Part shown: positions 22,212 to 34,084 of the stretch, piece after piece
Numbering within the stretch: the stretch's first letter is position 1
Layout: each line of letters begins with the position of its first letter
Assembly: GCA_025504975.1 (NCBI GenBank)
Contig: JANUWI010000003.1
Span: forward strand, 682,001-746,000
Length of the DNA: 64,000 nucleotides
Source: Plenodomus lindquistii
Taxonomy: Eukaryota; Ascomycota; Dothideomycetes; Pleosporales; Leptosphaeriaceae
Direction: 5' to 3'
Made by a program: the position numbers and the translations under genes
The notes under the pieces: generated by a model
Database searches by the model: none
The model's input: the letters and a program-made list of their open reading frames with translations, nothing else
Told to the model about the DNA's origin: nothing

Positions 22212-23971
22212 TTAGCAGTCGCATCGCTTGTGCCATCGTGGGAAGCTCACCACATCCCTGATGTTGGAGACGCCAGATAGGTAGCACACAAGCCGATCGA
22301 ATCCCAGGCCGAACCCGCCGTGCGGCACGCTGCCGTACCGTCTGAGATCAACGTACCACTGCATGGGACCTTCCGCTGCGGCGTCATCAACATCTGCTGC
22401 TCCTTGGAGACCATGCTCCTTCATGGCTTTCAAAAGTTCTGGAAGACGATGCTCACGCATGGAGCCTCCGACCAGCTCGCAGATCTCCGGGACCAGGAGA
22501 TCGAAACATGCAACCGTAGCAGCAGCAGCCTGGGCTTCTGGCTGCGCGTCTCTTGATGGTGCCATGTAGAATGGCTTGATGTTGCGTGGGTAGTCGGTCA
22601 CAAAAACGGGCTTGCCCAGTCCTATGCTTTCAGCCAAGTAACGTTCGTGTTCAGTCTGGAGACCGTCTGCATGACCGGGTGCAAAGTCGAACACTACCCT
22701 GCCCTGGGCCACGGCGTCCTTGAGGTGCTGCACAGCGTTGCTGTACGTGATTCGAGGCCAAGGTCCTTCCATCAAGCCTTGCCATCGTAGTGCAAGTGTG
22801 CCTGGTGACACGCTTCCATCTTCCTGCTCGTGTACTTGTGCCCGCGCTTCGAGTAACTCCTGCCCTACAGGGGAAGATTGGAGCTCAGATGCGACAGACC
22901 GTAGCATGTCCTCAACGACGTCCATGACTTGATGAACGTCGTCCACGAAAGCGACTTCAGCCTCTAGCATGTAGAATTCGCTAAGGTGTCGGGCAGTGTC
23001 ACTCTTCTCGGCGCGAAATGTTGGAGAGAGCGTCCAGACTTTGTTTACAGATTGTGCCAAAGCTTCCAGGTGAAGCTGACTGGAGACAGTGAGATACTTT
23101 GGGGAGCCAAAGAAGAAGTCTTCGCCTGGTTTCGACTGGTCCGTAGGCTGCAGAGTTGGCGGCGATGGTCCATCCGGGGCTACAGTGAATACCTCTCCTG
23201 CACCCTCACAATCAGAAGAGGTGATGATAGGCGGATGGCATTGAACGAAACCATGCTTCGCAAAATAGCTGGTCACCTGGGCGGTGACGAGCGATCTAAG
23301 CCGTAAGATCAAGGAGTTGAATGGTAACCGGCTGCGAAGGTGTGGCATGGTGCGAAGGAACTCTGGTGTCTGATATTTCTTTTGTATTGGGTAGGCCTAG
23401 ACGTCGAGAAATATGGGGTCAGGTCTCGGCCTGTGTCTTTGATGCTGATATGGTCCGACTTACTGTAGCATCATTATCACCCAAGATTTGTACACTCTCA
23501 ACTTGCAGTTCATGAGACTGTTCTTTGCCCAGTGATGGAGCCCATTTGCCAGTGATCGCTACTGCAACACCATTGGAAAGTCTAATGGGCCAGACTGTCA
23601 GCAGGGTGTGGGCTTACACTAATCTAGGGCTGCTTCACGAACCCTTCCGCGAGGTGTGGTGGCAAAACGGCCTGTACCGTCTGCAAGGTTGAACCATCCC
23701 CTATGGCAGCGAAGGCGATGCGCTTTTGCTTCCGAACCGACCGAACGAACCCATTGATCCTCAAATCTCCACCACCTGAGGGAGCATCCTGCGAACAGGA
23801 TGAAAGTGGGGCCGGTCTTAGCAATGCAGCTATGTTAGTCGGGCAAAAGGTCGAACTGCAGCGTGAACGACGTAGGGACAACGCATTTGCGGACGGAGTT
23901 GCAGCTGCTCTCCGAGGAGAGAAAAAGTGAACGCGGAGGGCACTCCGACGAGTGGGCAGCAGCCAGTTCAT
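22212..23971 (-). CDS. SLM5: Mitochondrial asparaginyl-tRNA synthetase
   Basis: Exons (minus) 23971-23643, 23581-23464 and 23396-22212; 543 residues. The N-terminal 50 residues are rich in Arg/Ser/Ala with few acids, a mitochondrial presequence. The OB-fold anticodon-binding domain follows (LRINGFVRSVRKQKR ... GVAVAITGKW). The class II core has motif 2 (FRAEKSDTARHLSEFYMLEAE), read in two parts around FRAEKSDTARHLSE, and motif 3 GGFGLGFDRLV. It also contains VTDYPRNIKPFYM, typical of AsnRS. It charges mitochondrial tRNA-Asn. The first donor (GTTCGT) is weak but is the only one joining AEG to LSNGVAVAITG in phase. The protein ends IRDVVSFPRWHKRCDC, matching the usual class II terminus. Confidence 0.93.
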
Positions 23972-25196
23972 TTAGAGGTGCGGATGGTGGAGCTTGAGGC
24001 AACACCACATCGGTATTGTCGATGAAGCTTCAAAAGGAAATCCAACGCTCGGACCTCCTGCGCTAGAATCTGGACATGTCGTCTCGTTAATCGCCCATCG
24101 TAACACAAACCCCTACTGAAGCTATAAACACATCTAAAAACGCTCCGCCAAGATAGACAGCATTTCAGGTGTATTTCCCAACTGCTGGTGGGCTAGGAAA
24201 GTTCCGTTTCCGTATTGGACGCCACTACTATTGGCAGATCACCCTTTGCCAACGCGAAAAAGCATTGTGCTCACAAACACAGTGGGTCACCACAGCCGTT
24301 GATTGCTCGCTTCTCATCGTGCACCGAAACGCTGTCGAGGTAAGGGCCCGTTATTGCAGTACCGCAACGACCATCGGCGGATTTGCTAGCTACCTGGGCG
24401 CTGCTCGGTGTGACATGGTCAATGGTCGGCGGTGAGGTGTCGCCTGTCGTACAGCCACCCATTCGATCTCAACCCAGTGAATTTTCCCTGCATCCGGATC
24501 TTAGTGCCGACGCTATGGTGACGCTATCTCGTGCAGGATCTGGCTTAAGCAGTTGTCATCCTCGGGTTGACCAAGCGCCGCCAGATCTTTTCAAGCTGCT
24601 TTCACCGATATGCAGATCGCTTCAGGCCTGAAGGATCGATCCAGCCCTTGTATCCCTGCCCTGCCAGTCCCCAGGATCCCGACACACGCATTGTGGCTTA
24701 ATGTGCCTGGCGACACTGGTTTGACAATGGCCTCCAGTATCCTGGGAACAAGCCACAATCACAGGGCGCCGTAACTTCCGAGTTTCTCAAGCTCTGTGCC
24801 TATCCTAAATTGCATGGTCACGACTCAAGTCGTCCACACCTGCGTACGCTACAACTGGGTCAAAGCCCACCCGCGTCGATGTCAAAACCCTGTATTAAGA
24901 CGGGAAGTCTTGAATCACGCTGAGCACTACCACTTGTGTGTTGGTGCATTTCCAGATGAGCCAGTCTAGTCTGCGGCTCGATCTGGGTCTAATTCTTAGT
25001 TGCGTTATCACACGCCGTGAACGCCTAGGCAGATGATATACTGCTCCTTCGCCGGCTGCGACCCCAGGTCACAGGCGCGCAGTCTGCTCTCCCACCTGTC
25101 TTCACTCCGATTCTGCCACCTACTGTGAGGGGACTGGCACTTGTTCAGACTGAGCGCACACCTACCTTTTCATTTCCTACACCATACAATTCAGCC
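23972..25196. other. Intergenic, divergent promoter region
   Basis: A 1.2-kb region between divergent AsnRS and PARG-like genes. No frame has ATG, length and codon pattern of a gene. Nothing else recognised. Confidence 0.4.
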
Positions 25197-26128
25197 ATGC
25201 CGCCATCTAGACCAAAGCCGTCTGAAATTGCTGCCGAGGCGAAACGAGTCTGGATGCCACACATCTGGAAGAACTACATTCGAGATCCCAAAACATCTTA
25301 CCTCTATCCCGACGCAACACAGATAAGGATTAATCTCGACAAACGGTCGTCACAACGGACAAGAGTTGCTGTTATGGAGGGTGACCCGGTCAACTATGCT
25401 TTGGGCTGGTACCAGAGCGCAGTGAACGCCGACCCGGATTGCAAAAGAATACCTGTTGTCAACGTCGCGAACGAGAAGCGTGCCGGAGGTGACTGGGAGT
25501 CTGGTCTGATGGCCCCAGAAGAGTGCTTTGCACGGCGGAGTAACCTTGTCCATGCTCTCACCATGCCTTGGAACGCTCAACTTGGGAAGGAGGAAAACTT
25601 CTACCCAATACCGCAACGCGGTGGAATATACTCGCCCGAAGTTTGTATGTGAATCAAGGATTCAGGTTGCGAGCGTGTGCTAACGAAGCCACAGATGTCT
25701 TTCGCGGTGGTCCAGACCAGGACTACGCCACGTTCAACGAAATTGCTTCACTACCAGTGATCTCAGTCGCACCAGTACGAAGACCTAAACTCGATGAGAG
25801 TGGCACACAGTACTCGTTTGCACAAGAGAAAGAGTTGATGAAGGAGAAGATGAGGTCTGTTCTGCGCATCGCCTCTTACTGCGGCCACAGAAACGTCGTT
25901 CTGAGTGCTTTCGGGCTAGGTCCCATCTTCCGCAATCCACCAGCAGAAGTAGCGCGAATGTGGAGAAAACTCTTGTTCGAGGAAGAGGAATTCCATGGCG
26001 CGTTCCAAGACATCGTATTCGCAATTGATAGCAGCATGGTCGGTGCGCCATCGAAAGGGAGCATATCAGACGTGGAAATCTTCAGACGAGAGTTCGACCC
26101 AGCAACAATCTGGCCGACGAAGTGGTGA
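25197..26128 (+). CDS. Microbial-type PARG / TIGR02452 macrodomain-like protein
   Basis: Exons 25197-25644 and 25695-26128 with a 50-bp GTATGT...CACAG intron; 293 residues. The splice gives IYSPEVYVFRGG, as expected for the family (YSPxVxVFR). The segment VNVANEKRAGGDWESG and then PEECFARRSNL correspond to the microbial poly(ADP-ribose) glycohydrolase core (consensus N-x-AN-x-x-x-PGG...QEE-x-x-x-RRS). The second acidic residue of the consensus QEE pair is retained as PEE. Further on, NVVLSAFGLGPIFRNPP matches the phosphate-binding loop LGAfGCGafrnPp. Such enzymes remove ADP-ribose from proteins. The usual Pro-Gly-Gly is replaced by Arg-Ala-Gly-Gly and the loop Cys by Leu, so catalytic competence is uncertain. 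Confidence 0.83.
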
Positions 26129-27242
26129 TGGGACTCGGGACTTTTCGGCTATGTTGATGAATTATGGAACTGAACGATACACAAGGCAAGTGAAACACGA
26201 CTGCTGCCCTCCGATCTGAGCCAATAGAGGGGTAGCGCACCGCGTGATGTCATCACATGGTGGGGGCAGATAACCGAGAATCGTCAAGGCGCGATCTTGC
26301 GTCCCGAAACTTTAAAGCTGGGGCCGCAGATTCGATGTCGCCGACTGGGAGTTGAAAGCCAATCATCACACAGAGGCACAGTTAGTCCTACATACAGACT
26401 TCTTAAGTGGGCGAGTTGCCCATGCACCTGGAAACCCCTTCGAAAGAAGGGCAGCATCGGTCCGCATTGGACAGGGACCATGTGCAGCTGCGATCAGAGC
26501 AGGCGCGCTCGCATGCAATTTAAACCACAACGGTTAGGGAGATGCTTGTAGACGCGCACACAAACAGGGATCTACAATACTAGGTCTCCAAGAGATTGAT
26601 ATTCGGGTCAGCTGCAGATAACTCGTCTGAGTTTCCTGATGAAGACTATGTGCATACTGTACTCTATCACTGCTAAAAACTGCTCAAAGCTAGCATGGTT
26701 TGCGATGAGATCTGACTAATCTCCCCTGACCTTAATATCAAATACCACTGGTGGCCCAGTAACCAGAACCGTGCATTGGTCAATACCGACGCGAACCCCT
26801 GCTAGCTGCAGGCGGTCAGTACGGTACTCCTCTTGAAGGTCGGCGCAGCGGGTGCTGTCCGCGTATCAACGATTCGTCTCAACATCAATCACGTTGTAAA
26901 GCAAGGAGCGGCATGCTGAGTTGGGCTTTGATAGAGCCAATAAGATGAGATAGCTGCCTGGTACACTTTTGCCCGCACGATGACTCGTTCGGATTGCGCT
27001 TCCGCGTGTGCGCCCTTGATGTTGCTGTGGGAGTCGTCTCCGCGGCATTTACCGGATCGGATATGTAGCAACCATTACCGTTACACGCCTACACCCGTTG
27101 ACATTGGTTGGGCTGTTTCGCGCGTTGGATCTTACGCCCATGAGCTAACTCTGTTATCATACAACTGCGACTCCTAGGTCGCACATACAGTAATTTACAT
27201 GGTGTACAAAGTCGTGGATATCGTCCTGCATTACTCTCAACC
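26129..27242. other. Intergenic between convergent genes
   Basis: About 1.1 kb separating convergent PARG-like and COA6 genes. Only short, overlapping frames without family resemblance. Nothing recognised. Confidence 0.4.
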
Positions 27243-27758
27243 TCACTTGGAGCTGGGCAGAGGCAATTGAGGCGCGACGATCTCGCCTCCTTGTTGCTCT
27301 ATCTTCTTTATGGTTTGCTCTCGTTGGTAGTTGACGACTCTTTGCTTCTTGAAGTATTCCACCTGTCAGCTATTAGCTAGGGATCACTGTCAAGTCGTCT
27401 CATACTATAGACAATTCAGTCTAAAAGCTATAGGCTGATAACTGTCCAGCTCTGCCATCGCCAGACGTTACTCTCTGGTAGGCTGAGGATGTAACCAGGG
27501 GTCGGCTATTCCACTCACCCAGCTGTGCGCACAGTTCTTCTCGAACTCTTGATCCAACTGCCCACAGAAAGTTGTGGCCTTTTCTCGTCCCTTCTTTGTA
27601 TTGATGCTGTCTAGCACATTGTTCTTGTCGAGACATTCGAAGAAGGCATCGCGTGCTGCGTAGCATTGCTTTCGATTTGATCTTGATGGAGACTCAAATG
27701 CGCCGCCGGAGGTCTTCTTCACCCCAGAATCGTCTGCTGAACTCGAGAACCATCCCAT
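27243..27758 (-). CDS. COA6: Cytochrome c oxidase assembly factor COA6 (Cox6B-like fold)
   Basis: Exons (minus) 27758-27519 and 27362-27243 with a 156-bp GTGAGT...GACAG intron; 119 residues. The twin cysteine pattern C-x9-C (QCYAARDAFFEC) and C-x10-C (FCGQLDQEFEKNC) is that of COA6/COX12. Splicing gives CAHSWVEYFKKQRVV, the conserved end of the fold. COA6 acts in the intermembrane space in copper delivery to the Cox2 CuA site. The N-terminus MGWFSSSADDSG lacks a presequence, as expected for a Mia40 substrate. An in-frame region upstream is open but has no better ATG context, so 27758 is preferred. Confidence 0.9.
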
Positions 27759-28119
27759 GGCTGTGGCGTGTGGTCGATATGTGCAATCGTCGTTGGATTT
27801 GGAGGCAAATTGGAGACTGCCGCAATTGTTAGCGCTAAGAGAATAGAGACACAGGCAGAGCATTCCCAGCTGAAGCCGTGGCGACGTACGTATAACCGTA
27901 TATAGCTGACTTCGAAGACGGTTATGAAGCCCCCAAGAATGTTGACGTGACGTTGTTGGCTATGACATTGAATCCATCATGTTGCTTGGCACAGGTGAGC
28001 GGAGATTACGTTTCGCCGAACCGTCACGGAATCCAGGAATGGGAACAGGCAACCTCACAACACCAACGGCGCGCACAGCCTCCTACATGTTCAAGCCATA
28101 GCGCATTGCGCGCATCTTC
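27759..28119. promoter_or_regulatory. Divergent promoter of COA6 and SYS1
   Basis: A 361-bp spacer between the divergently transcribed COA6 and SYS1 genes. No specific site can be assigned with confidence. Confidence 0.35.
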
Positions 28120-28777
28120 ATGCCACGCCGAAGCCGTCCTCCTCGACCCGGCGCCCTTGCTGACCTGTCTCCCACCCGTATCCTCTCTCAAATCGTCCTG
28201 CTCCAACTCGCCTATTATGCCTGCGCCGGAGTCCTTATTGTCTTTACTGCGCTGGTAGCAGGCAAGGAGGTCAGTATAGACCTCGTGTTCAGTTGGCGTA
28301 CTTTACGTGGTGACACTACTGTTGGCTGGACGCTTGGGTTGGTTTGGGTACTGAACAGCCTCACATGGTGAGCATCACAACAGCAACTCCTTGTAACGCC
28401 TCGCATGGCTAACGTTAGGCAGTGCCATTTTCATCTTGCTCCTCGTTGCGCGATCGAAACTAGTGCTCGACTTCGCCCTTACCGTGCACTTTATCCATCT
28501 CGTCGTCACCTCATTCTACTCGCATGCAATACCGTCAAACTTGTTCTGGTGGGCGCTGCAAATGTGCAGCGCAACCATCATGACCTCACTCGGTGTATGG
28601 GCCTGTCAGTGGCGCGAGCTGCGACCCATCAATTTCGGCAGTAAGACACCAGCTGCCACGAATCCGACTGCTGACGATGGAGCTGGGGAAAGTAGGGGCA
28701 GAGGGCGTGGCAGAGGACGCGATGGAGCGGGAGAATATGAGATGGTGGGCATGAACGAAAGCGGCAGTAACGTCTGA
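28120..28777 (+). CDS. SYS1: SYS1-like Golgi integral membrane protein
   Basis: Exons 28120-28367 and 28423-28777; 200 residues. Acceptor GGCAG (28422) was selected because it continues the frame into GCCATTTTC (AIFILLLVARSKLVLDF). Four hydrophobic segments are visible: ILSQIVLLQLAYYACAGVLI, VGWTLGLVWVLNSLTCAIFI, ALTVHFIHLVVTSFY and FWWALQMCSATIMTSLGVW. The LDFxLTxHxIHL and P-x-x-x-FWW motifs are family hallmarks. SYS1 recruits the Arl3 GTPase to the Golgi. The C-terminal tail is an Arg-Gly-rich stretch (ESRGRGRGRGRDGAGEYEM), longer than in yeast. Confidence 0.9.
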
Positions 28778-28932
28778 CCTATATTCCGTATTTGCATATA
28801 CAGGCGTTGGATATTGCTTCTGAACGAAAGCATACATGGTCCGTTGCATTTCGCAGCCCATGGTAATATACCCTTCTTTTTGGTACACTTTTGATCTCAG
28901 GACATGCGCTCACCGATTTTTACCGATCTACG

Positions 28933-29475
28933 TCACCAGCATTCGTACGCGCCCACCGCGGTGTCATTCAGAAACCATCTCGAATCTCTACTCGCAAAGT
29001 CGACCACCCCGTCTTGAATGGAGAAAATCGACCAGGATCTCCTTACCTTCGCGGTTCCCACGGCGGCCCTCTTACGTGCATCGGTGCTTGGCTTCACTCG
29101 ACAAATAATCTTTTCGAGATTTGCAGGTGATATTGTTTGTCCTTTCTCGTTGACGGCTGTCAACACCCTTATAGTCTGTGGGTGTATGGGCAAATCCACG
29201 CCTGCACGCATGGTCAGTATTGCATCCTCATCTTGGATCGTAAGTTGCTTACCTGATACTGTGCGCGTCTTCAATGGAATCTGAATTCCCTTCTCCTCAT
29301 CACTTCCGATCTCCCTGTATCCTAGTGTAACACTCCCTGTATAAGAGTGTACGGCGCTCGGTGGTGGTCGTTTGAACGGCAGAAGAGGTTGTTGCTGTTC
29401 AGTTTCCCGATGAATGCTACGCGCGACGATAACCTGACATAAGATAAGAGTAATCCAAAGATACTGGACTAGCAT
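28933..29475 (-). CDS. Small secreted protein, function unknown
   Basis: Intronless, 180 residues from the ATG at 29475 (MLVQYLWITLILCQVIVARS), which starts directly with a textbook signal peptide. A longer frame from 29541 would bury it. The mature part is hydrophilic, with only two cysteines (ICRV and the terminal ECW). A conserved-looking core is YTGSVTLGYREIG, then SGKQLTIQDEDAIL. No family recognised. The size, signal peptide and lack of a domain fit candidate secreted effectors or cell-surface proteins, but two cysteines is low for an apoplastic effector. It is convergent with SYS1, with 155 bp between the stops. Confidence 0.65.
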   Translation of the reverse strand: MLVQYLWITLILCQVIVARSIHRETEQQQPLLPFKRPPPSAVHSYTGSVTLGYREIGSDEEKGIQIPLKTRTVSGKQLTIQDEDAILTMRAGVDLPIHPQTIRVLTAVNEKGQTISPANLEKIICRVKPSTDARKRAAVGTAKVRRSWSIFSIQDGVVDFASRDSRWFLNDTAVGAYECW

Positions 29476-30161
29476 TGTCGCGAGGTTTGTTGGAACAGCC
29501 AATTTTATAGAGTGTGAATAAACAGTATCTTGACAAAACACGGGAGCAGCCCTGGAGCGTGTTTATTATCGATGGTCCCGCTTACTAGTAGGAGCGCTGT
29601 GACGACAATCTGCCAGTCGAGTCGCAACCACTACTTCCAGACCGTCGCTGCAGCAAAATTAGAATGCGACACATGACCGTTTTCTGCCCTGTAGCAGCAT
29701 CCGAGATTGTTAGGTGGATGGGAGGCTTAGCTTAGTGATAGAGAAACATGTCACGGCTGCGACCGTTTCATTGCTCTGCGTGGCGTTCCGCACGACCACA
29801 CGTACCGTAGTACATACGAGTAGATGCACCGCGTTCGACGAAGTACCTGCTCCTTTTCGTTTCAGCCTCTTACAAGTTCTCATGGCTTATGAGGCCACCT
29901 TAGTGATCCACACGTTGCATGGAGAGAGCATGTGCAGAAGGCTAATGATACCTGCTCGTTTCCGCTGAATGGCAGGGTAGCGTTGCCATTAGGTGAGATT
30001 GCCCAGCCCCGTGGCTTAGCGCAATCACGTGACTGAAGCAGTGCCAGCCACTCACAATCCCTGACGCCTAAGCCTCTGATACACTACCACCACTGAGCAA
30101 CTGGGGAGCAACGACGGAAAGCAAAATATGTCAAATTCAAGTCCAAAGGCTCGCACTCAAA
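29476..30161. promoter_or_regulatory. Promoter region of TFC4 with TCACGTGA and overlapping uORF
   Basis: The palindrome TCACGTGA at 30025-30032 lies about 130 bp before the TFC4 start. A 16-codon upstream ORF, ATG 30128 to TAA 30175, overlaps the TFC4 ATG (30162) in another frame. If transcribed it could reduce initiation at TFC4. The rest (29476-30000) shows nothing recognisable. Confidence 0.4.
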
Positions 30162-33100
30162 ATGAATCCCAATAATGATTACTATAACCAGTGGCTCGCA
30201 GGGCAGCAATCAAATAACAGGCGTTTTCTGCCTGTCGCTGGAACATTTGCAGACAGCCAGCCACATTTGGCTAGACCACAATCGCTCAGCGATGGACAAG
30301 CATATCCAGGACACTTCCCCCAAGGCCCACAATTTGTTCAGCCCCAGCAAGTATTCCAACGGCCTCTACCGCGTCAGAATCACATCCCACAGCCCTCGTT
30401 GATCCCACTCAGTGCGGTGGAGGAGCTGCAACCGCCCAACCCTCTTACTACCGGTGGTTTCCAGGATCCTTTCAATCGAGCATATGCGACAGATGGCCCC
30501 GCTGTCTTTGAAGGCTTCATCCCAGCGCCTGGACAAGAAGACGAAGACGACTTCTCCAACCTTGCCAATGCAGGGCGCGAATCATTCCGTGCAGATCGAG
30601 ACTTCGAGAGCTCCGACGAAGAGGATGACATGGAGCGGATGCTTCGTGAGGCCGAAGAGGAAGAAGAGCTGAGACGAATCGAGGAAAAGGACAATTCTGA
30701 AGTTGATGGTGACTATTCCTCAGAGGACGCACAACATGATGAAGGCGATCCCGATGAGATGGAACTTCTTGAAGAGTTCGAAGACGAAGAGGAGCGCGTG
30801 AAGTACAAGAAGACCAAATCTGCCCTGCGTAGTCTTTCGATTGGCAGAGGTCAGACGAGCGCTAGAGGAACCTCTAGTGCTAGAGGCACGCGCGGTGGCA
30901 AACGAGGACGACCTCCAGGCCGAGGTAGGGGCGGACATCACGGCTCTGCTTCAACCCGTGGTAGGCGAGGTGGGAAACGTGGCAGATCTGCGGGCCTACG
31001 AGGACCTCGCCGTGTGGCTGACCCTGGTCGGGAATTCAAAGAACTACAGAGACAGGCAAACGAGAGGTTCATTGCGAGGGACTACGAGGCAGCTCTGGGA
31101 TTCGCACAGAAAGCGATCCAGCTGAATCCCGAAATATTTGACGCCTGGAATATTACCTCTGAAATATATGCGGCAATGGGCGAAGAAGAAAGGTCCATTG
31201 CAGCTCTGATTGCTGGTGCACCAACCAAGCGAGACGCTGGGTTGTGGCAATTCATCATCGAACGGATCAACAAGTTAGACCCTGCGCAATATCCTGACTA
31301 CAGTGAGGCAGCCAAAACTTCTGCGATACTGGCATGTTTGAACCAGATCATCCTTCTGAATGACAACTACGAAGCACGCAGTCATAAGCTCGAAATCGAA
31401 GCACGACTAGGACATGCATCCAGATGTATGGTACTAGGTCTCAAGATGCTGAAGACACGGAAGGAGCAGGGCGAAGATCCTGATGTGGAAGTTTTGAAGA
31501 TCATGGCTATGATGGGCACTTCATCACCACGACAAACCAGGATACACCTTGGCAAGCTCATGACGAGTTTTGAAGAAGCCATCGATGTTTTCACTGACAT
31601 GGACCGAAGCCCGACGGACAATGAACTAGACTGGGAGATGATCAATATTTACCTGGATCTGCTCGACAGAAAAGGTGATTATAGCAGAGGCATACAACGG
31701 CTGAGAAGTCTAGCGCGATGGAAGCAGGGAAGGCGTGAAGAAACCTACTGGGACGACGAGAAAGATGACCGTGAGTTCGATCTTGAAGACGAGCCGCGAC
31801 GAGTCGCAGTCCCTCAATTCAAGCGCAAATCGCAGGATGCAAAATACGGCCAGACGCTACCACTTGAGATCAGGATAAAGCTGGGACTGTTTCGGTTGCG
31901 TCACAGTCCTGATGATTTTTCAGAGGCCATGGTGAGTTTTTCGCAGAATACTTTGGCGGACTATGCTAACAAGTCCAGCGCCACCTGGAGATGCTTGAAC
32001 CTGATCAGCACGGCCCTGAGGCCCTAGTCTGGGATTACGAGGATCTCTTTCGTATCATTGCCGACGCTCTACATGCGACAGGCCATGACAAGGACGCTCT
32101 GCGCTACTACACTCCATTGCACGCCCAAAACTCGTCTGAACTCAACTTAATGAGCTACATTGGTCTGCATACGTGCTACAAGAATACTGGGGAGGATGAG
32201 AAGGCAGCCGAGATAATCCCCATCCTGCAAAAGTGGCCCGCAGAGACCTACGACGATCTTGCGGTTCTAGCTAAATTCTTCGAGGACCACGGCCTGTGGC
32301 AAGACGCTATGCAGCGTGCTGAGACTATCTATCGCGACAAATATGGCCACAAGTTGAAGAGGTTGGGTTTCAAAGCGTACGACGAATTAAGAGTATACTA
32401 CTACAATCAGAGACGACAAGCCCGCAGCAGATATGGGGCCAAAAAGAAGACGGCAAAGAGAAATCGTAAGATGATGAAGAAAGCAACAGCCCAGGAGCGC
32501 GACGAAGCAGACTCGGCACCTGAGACCGGCGACAAGGAGCTTCCATCGCTTGGCCCACGGACCAAACGGCCTAAGACGGGCCTCTTTCGAATTAAGAAAA
32601 CGAAACCTCCCAAGACACAGACTTTCTTGCCTGTTGAAGCCATTACGGAACCTGCCCCAGAAGTGGAACTGAAGCGCACCACGTTGGAGGGCACCGACGT
32701 CCCACTGCGCTCGATCGACCATAGATTCTTCCGCAGAAAACTTGAGAGGCTTGCTGCAGATTTTGCCGATGATCTTGCTGCTGCTCGAGATCAGCATCGG
32801 GAGATACTCTCTAGTTTTGAACGGCTGGAGAAGTTGGCCGAGGCTGCAGAGAATGGCGATGAGACTGCCATCAGCGAAAGCATCTCGATCACCCGCGAGC
32901 TCATCGAAGAGTTCTCAACCTTTGACCTCTTTTACTTCAACAAGAAAGAAGACCTCACCACATATTTCCGCCGTGTTGGTAGCGGTGACATATGGAAAGA
33001 GTCGGCGCTCATGGTCCTTGCTGTTGTAGCAAATGAGGTCGAAGATGGCGAGACAGACCTCGAGCTGAAAGAAAAACCCGACACGCCACCTCAAGAGTTC

Positions 33101-34084
33101 TGGGGCATTCATTTCGACCGGTGGTGTGATGCCTTTGGTCGCTACGCTCTTTTACTTGCGCGCGAAGGTGACGAAGAGCAGTGCTTTGCCACACTAGACA
33201 TTGCCATCCAGGCCAACGTCTTTCATCGTTCCAGAGCATATCATCGACAGCTGCAGCTATGTCGTCTGGCCTGCGCTCTCGCCGCTGACAACTCGAAACA
33301 AGCGTCCATTGCAGTTCGTTGGCTTCTCAAAGAATTCCCTTTCGGAACAGACCTTCTTCGCTTGTACAGTGTCGTCAATCGTTTGTGCTCCTTCCCAGAG
33401 GGGTTTGCTACAGGTCCTGCGTACAAGGTCTTTATGCGCTACGTCAAAACCATGGATTACGCATTACTTAGTCCAGAAGCACGCATTTGGTACAATTTTC
33501 GGAATACCAAGGAGAGTACAGGTGGCTTCCATAACGGCATCAATATCGAAGACGTGAGCAGAGTGAAGGATCATGATCCTGCATTGTTCGCCCTGTATGG
33601 ACACATTCTCATGTGTGGTGGCTCTTACATGGCCGCCTTGAATTACTACTTCCGTGCCTACGCCATCTCGCCGCAAGACCCCATGGTCAATTTGGCCATC
33701 GGTGTGGCGTATATCCAACACGCGATGAAACGTCTATCCGAGAATCGTCAGTATCAAATACAGCAAGGTCTCGCGTTCACGTATCGCTACTACGAGCTTC
33801 GCACGAAAGAAGACATAGCGATTCACCGCCAGGAGGCAGAATTCAATGTTGGTCGCATGTGGCATGGCCTCGGCCTCGTTACCCTTGCGTTGCCAGCATA
33901 CGAACGCTGCATAGAGATGAGCGAGAGGGTGAAGAGTGAAGCTGCAAATCAATGCTCAGACGACAATTGGGGCTACGAAGACTTTGCAGCAGAGGCAGCC
34001 TTTGCAATTCAAAGCATCTTCGCCATCAGTGGTAACGTCGAGGGCGCGAGAAAGGTTACCGAAGAGGTGCTGGTCATTGAATGA
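30162..34084 (+). CDS. TFC4: TFIIIC subunit TFC4/Sfc4 (tau131), TPR protein
   Basis: Exons 30162-31931 and 31979-34084 joined across a 47-bp GTGAGT...CCAG intron; 1291 residues. TFC4 is the TPR subunit of the Pol III assembly factor TFIIIC that recruits TFIIIB. The N-terminal 150 residues are Gln/Pro-rich and then strongly acidic (EEDDMERMLREAEEEEELRR, then EEFEDEEERVKYKK). Next comes an Arg/Gly segment with an AT-hook-like core KRGRPPGRGRGG. TPR helices start at FKELQRQANERFIARDYEAA and continue in two blocks separated by a basic linker near residues 740-800 (AKKKTAKRNRKMMKKA). It is longer than the yeast (about 1025) protein because of the N-terminal tail and linker. The AT-hook-like stretch might aid DNA binding; that is inference. 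Confidence 0.92.
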
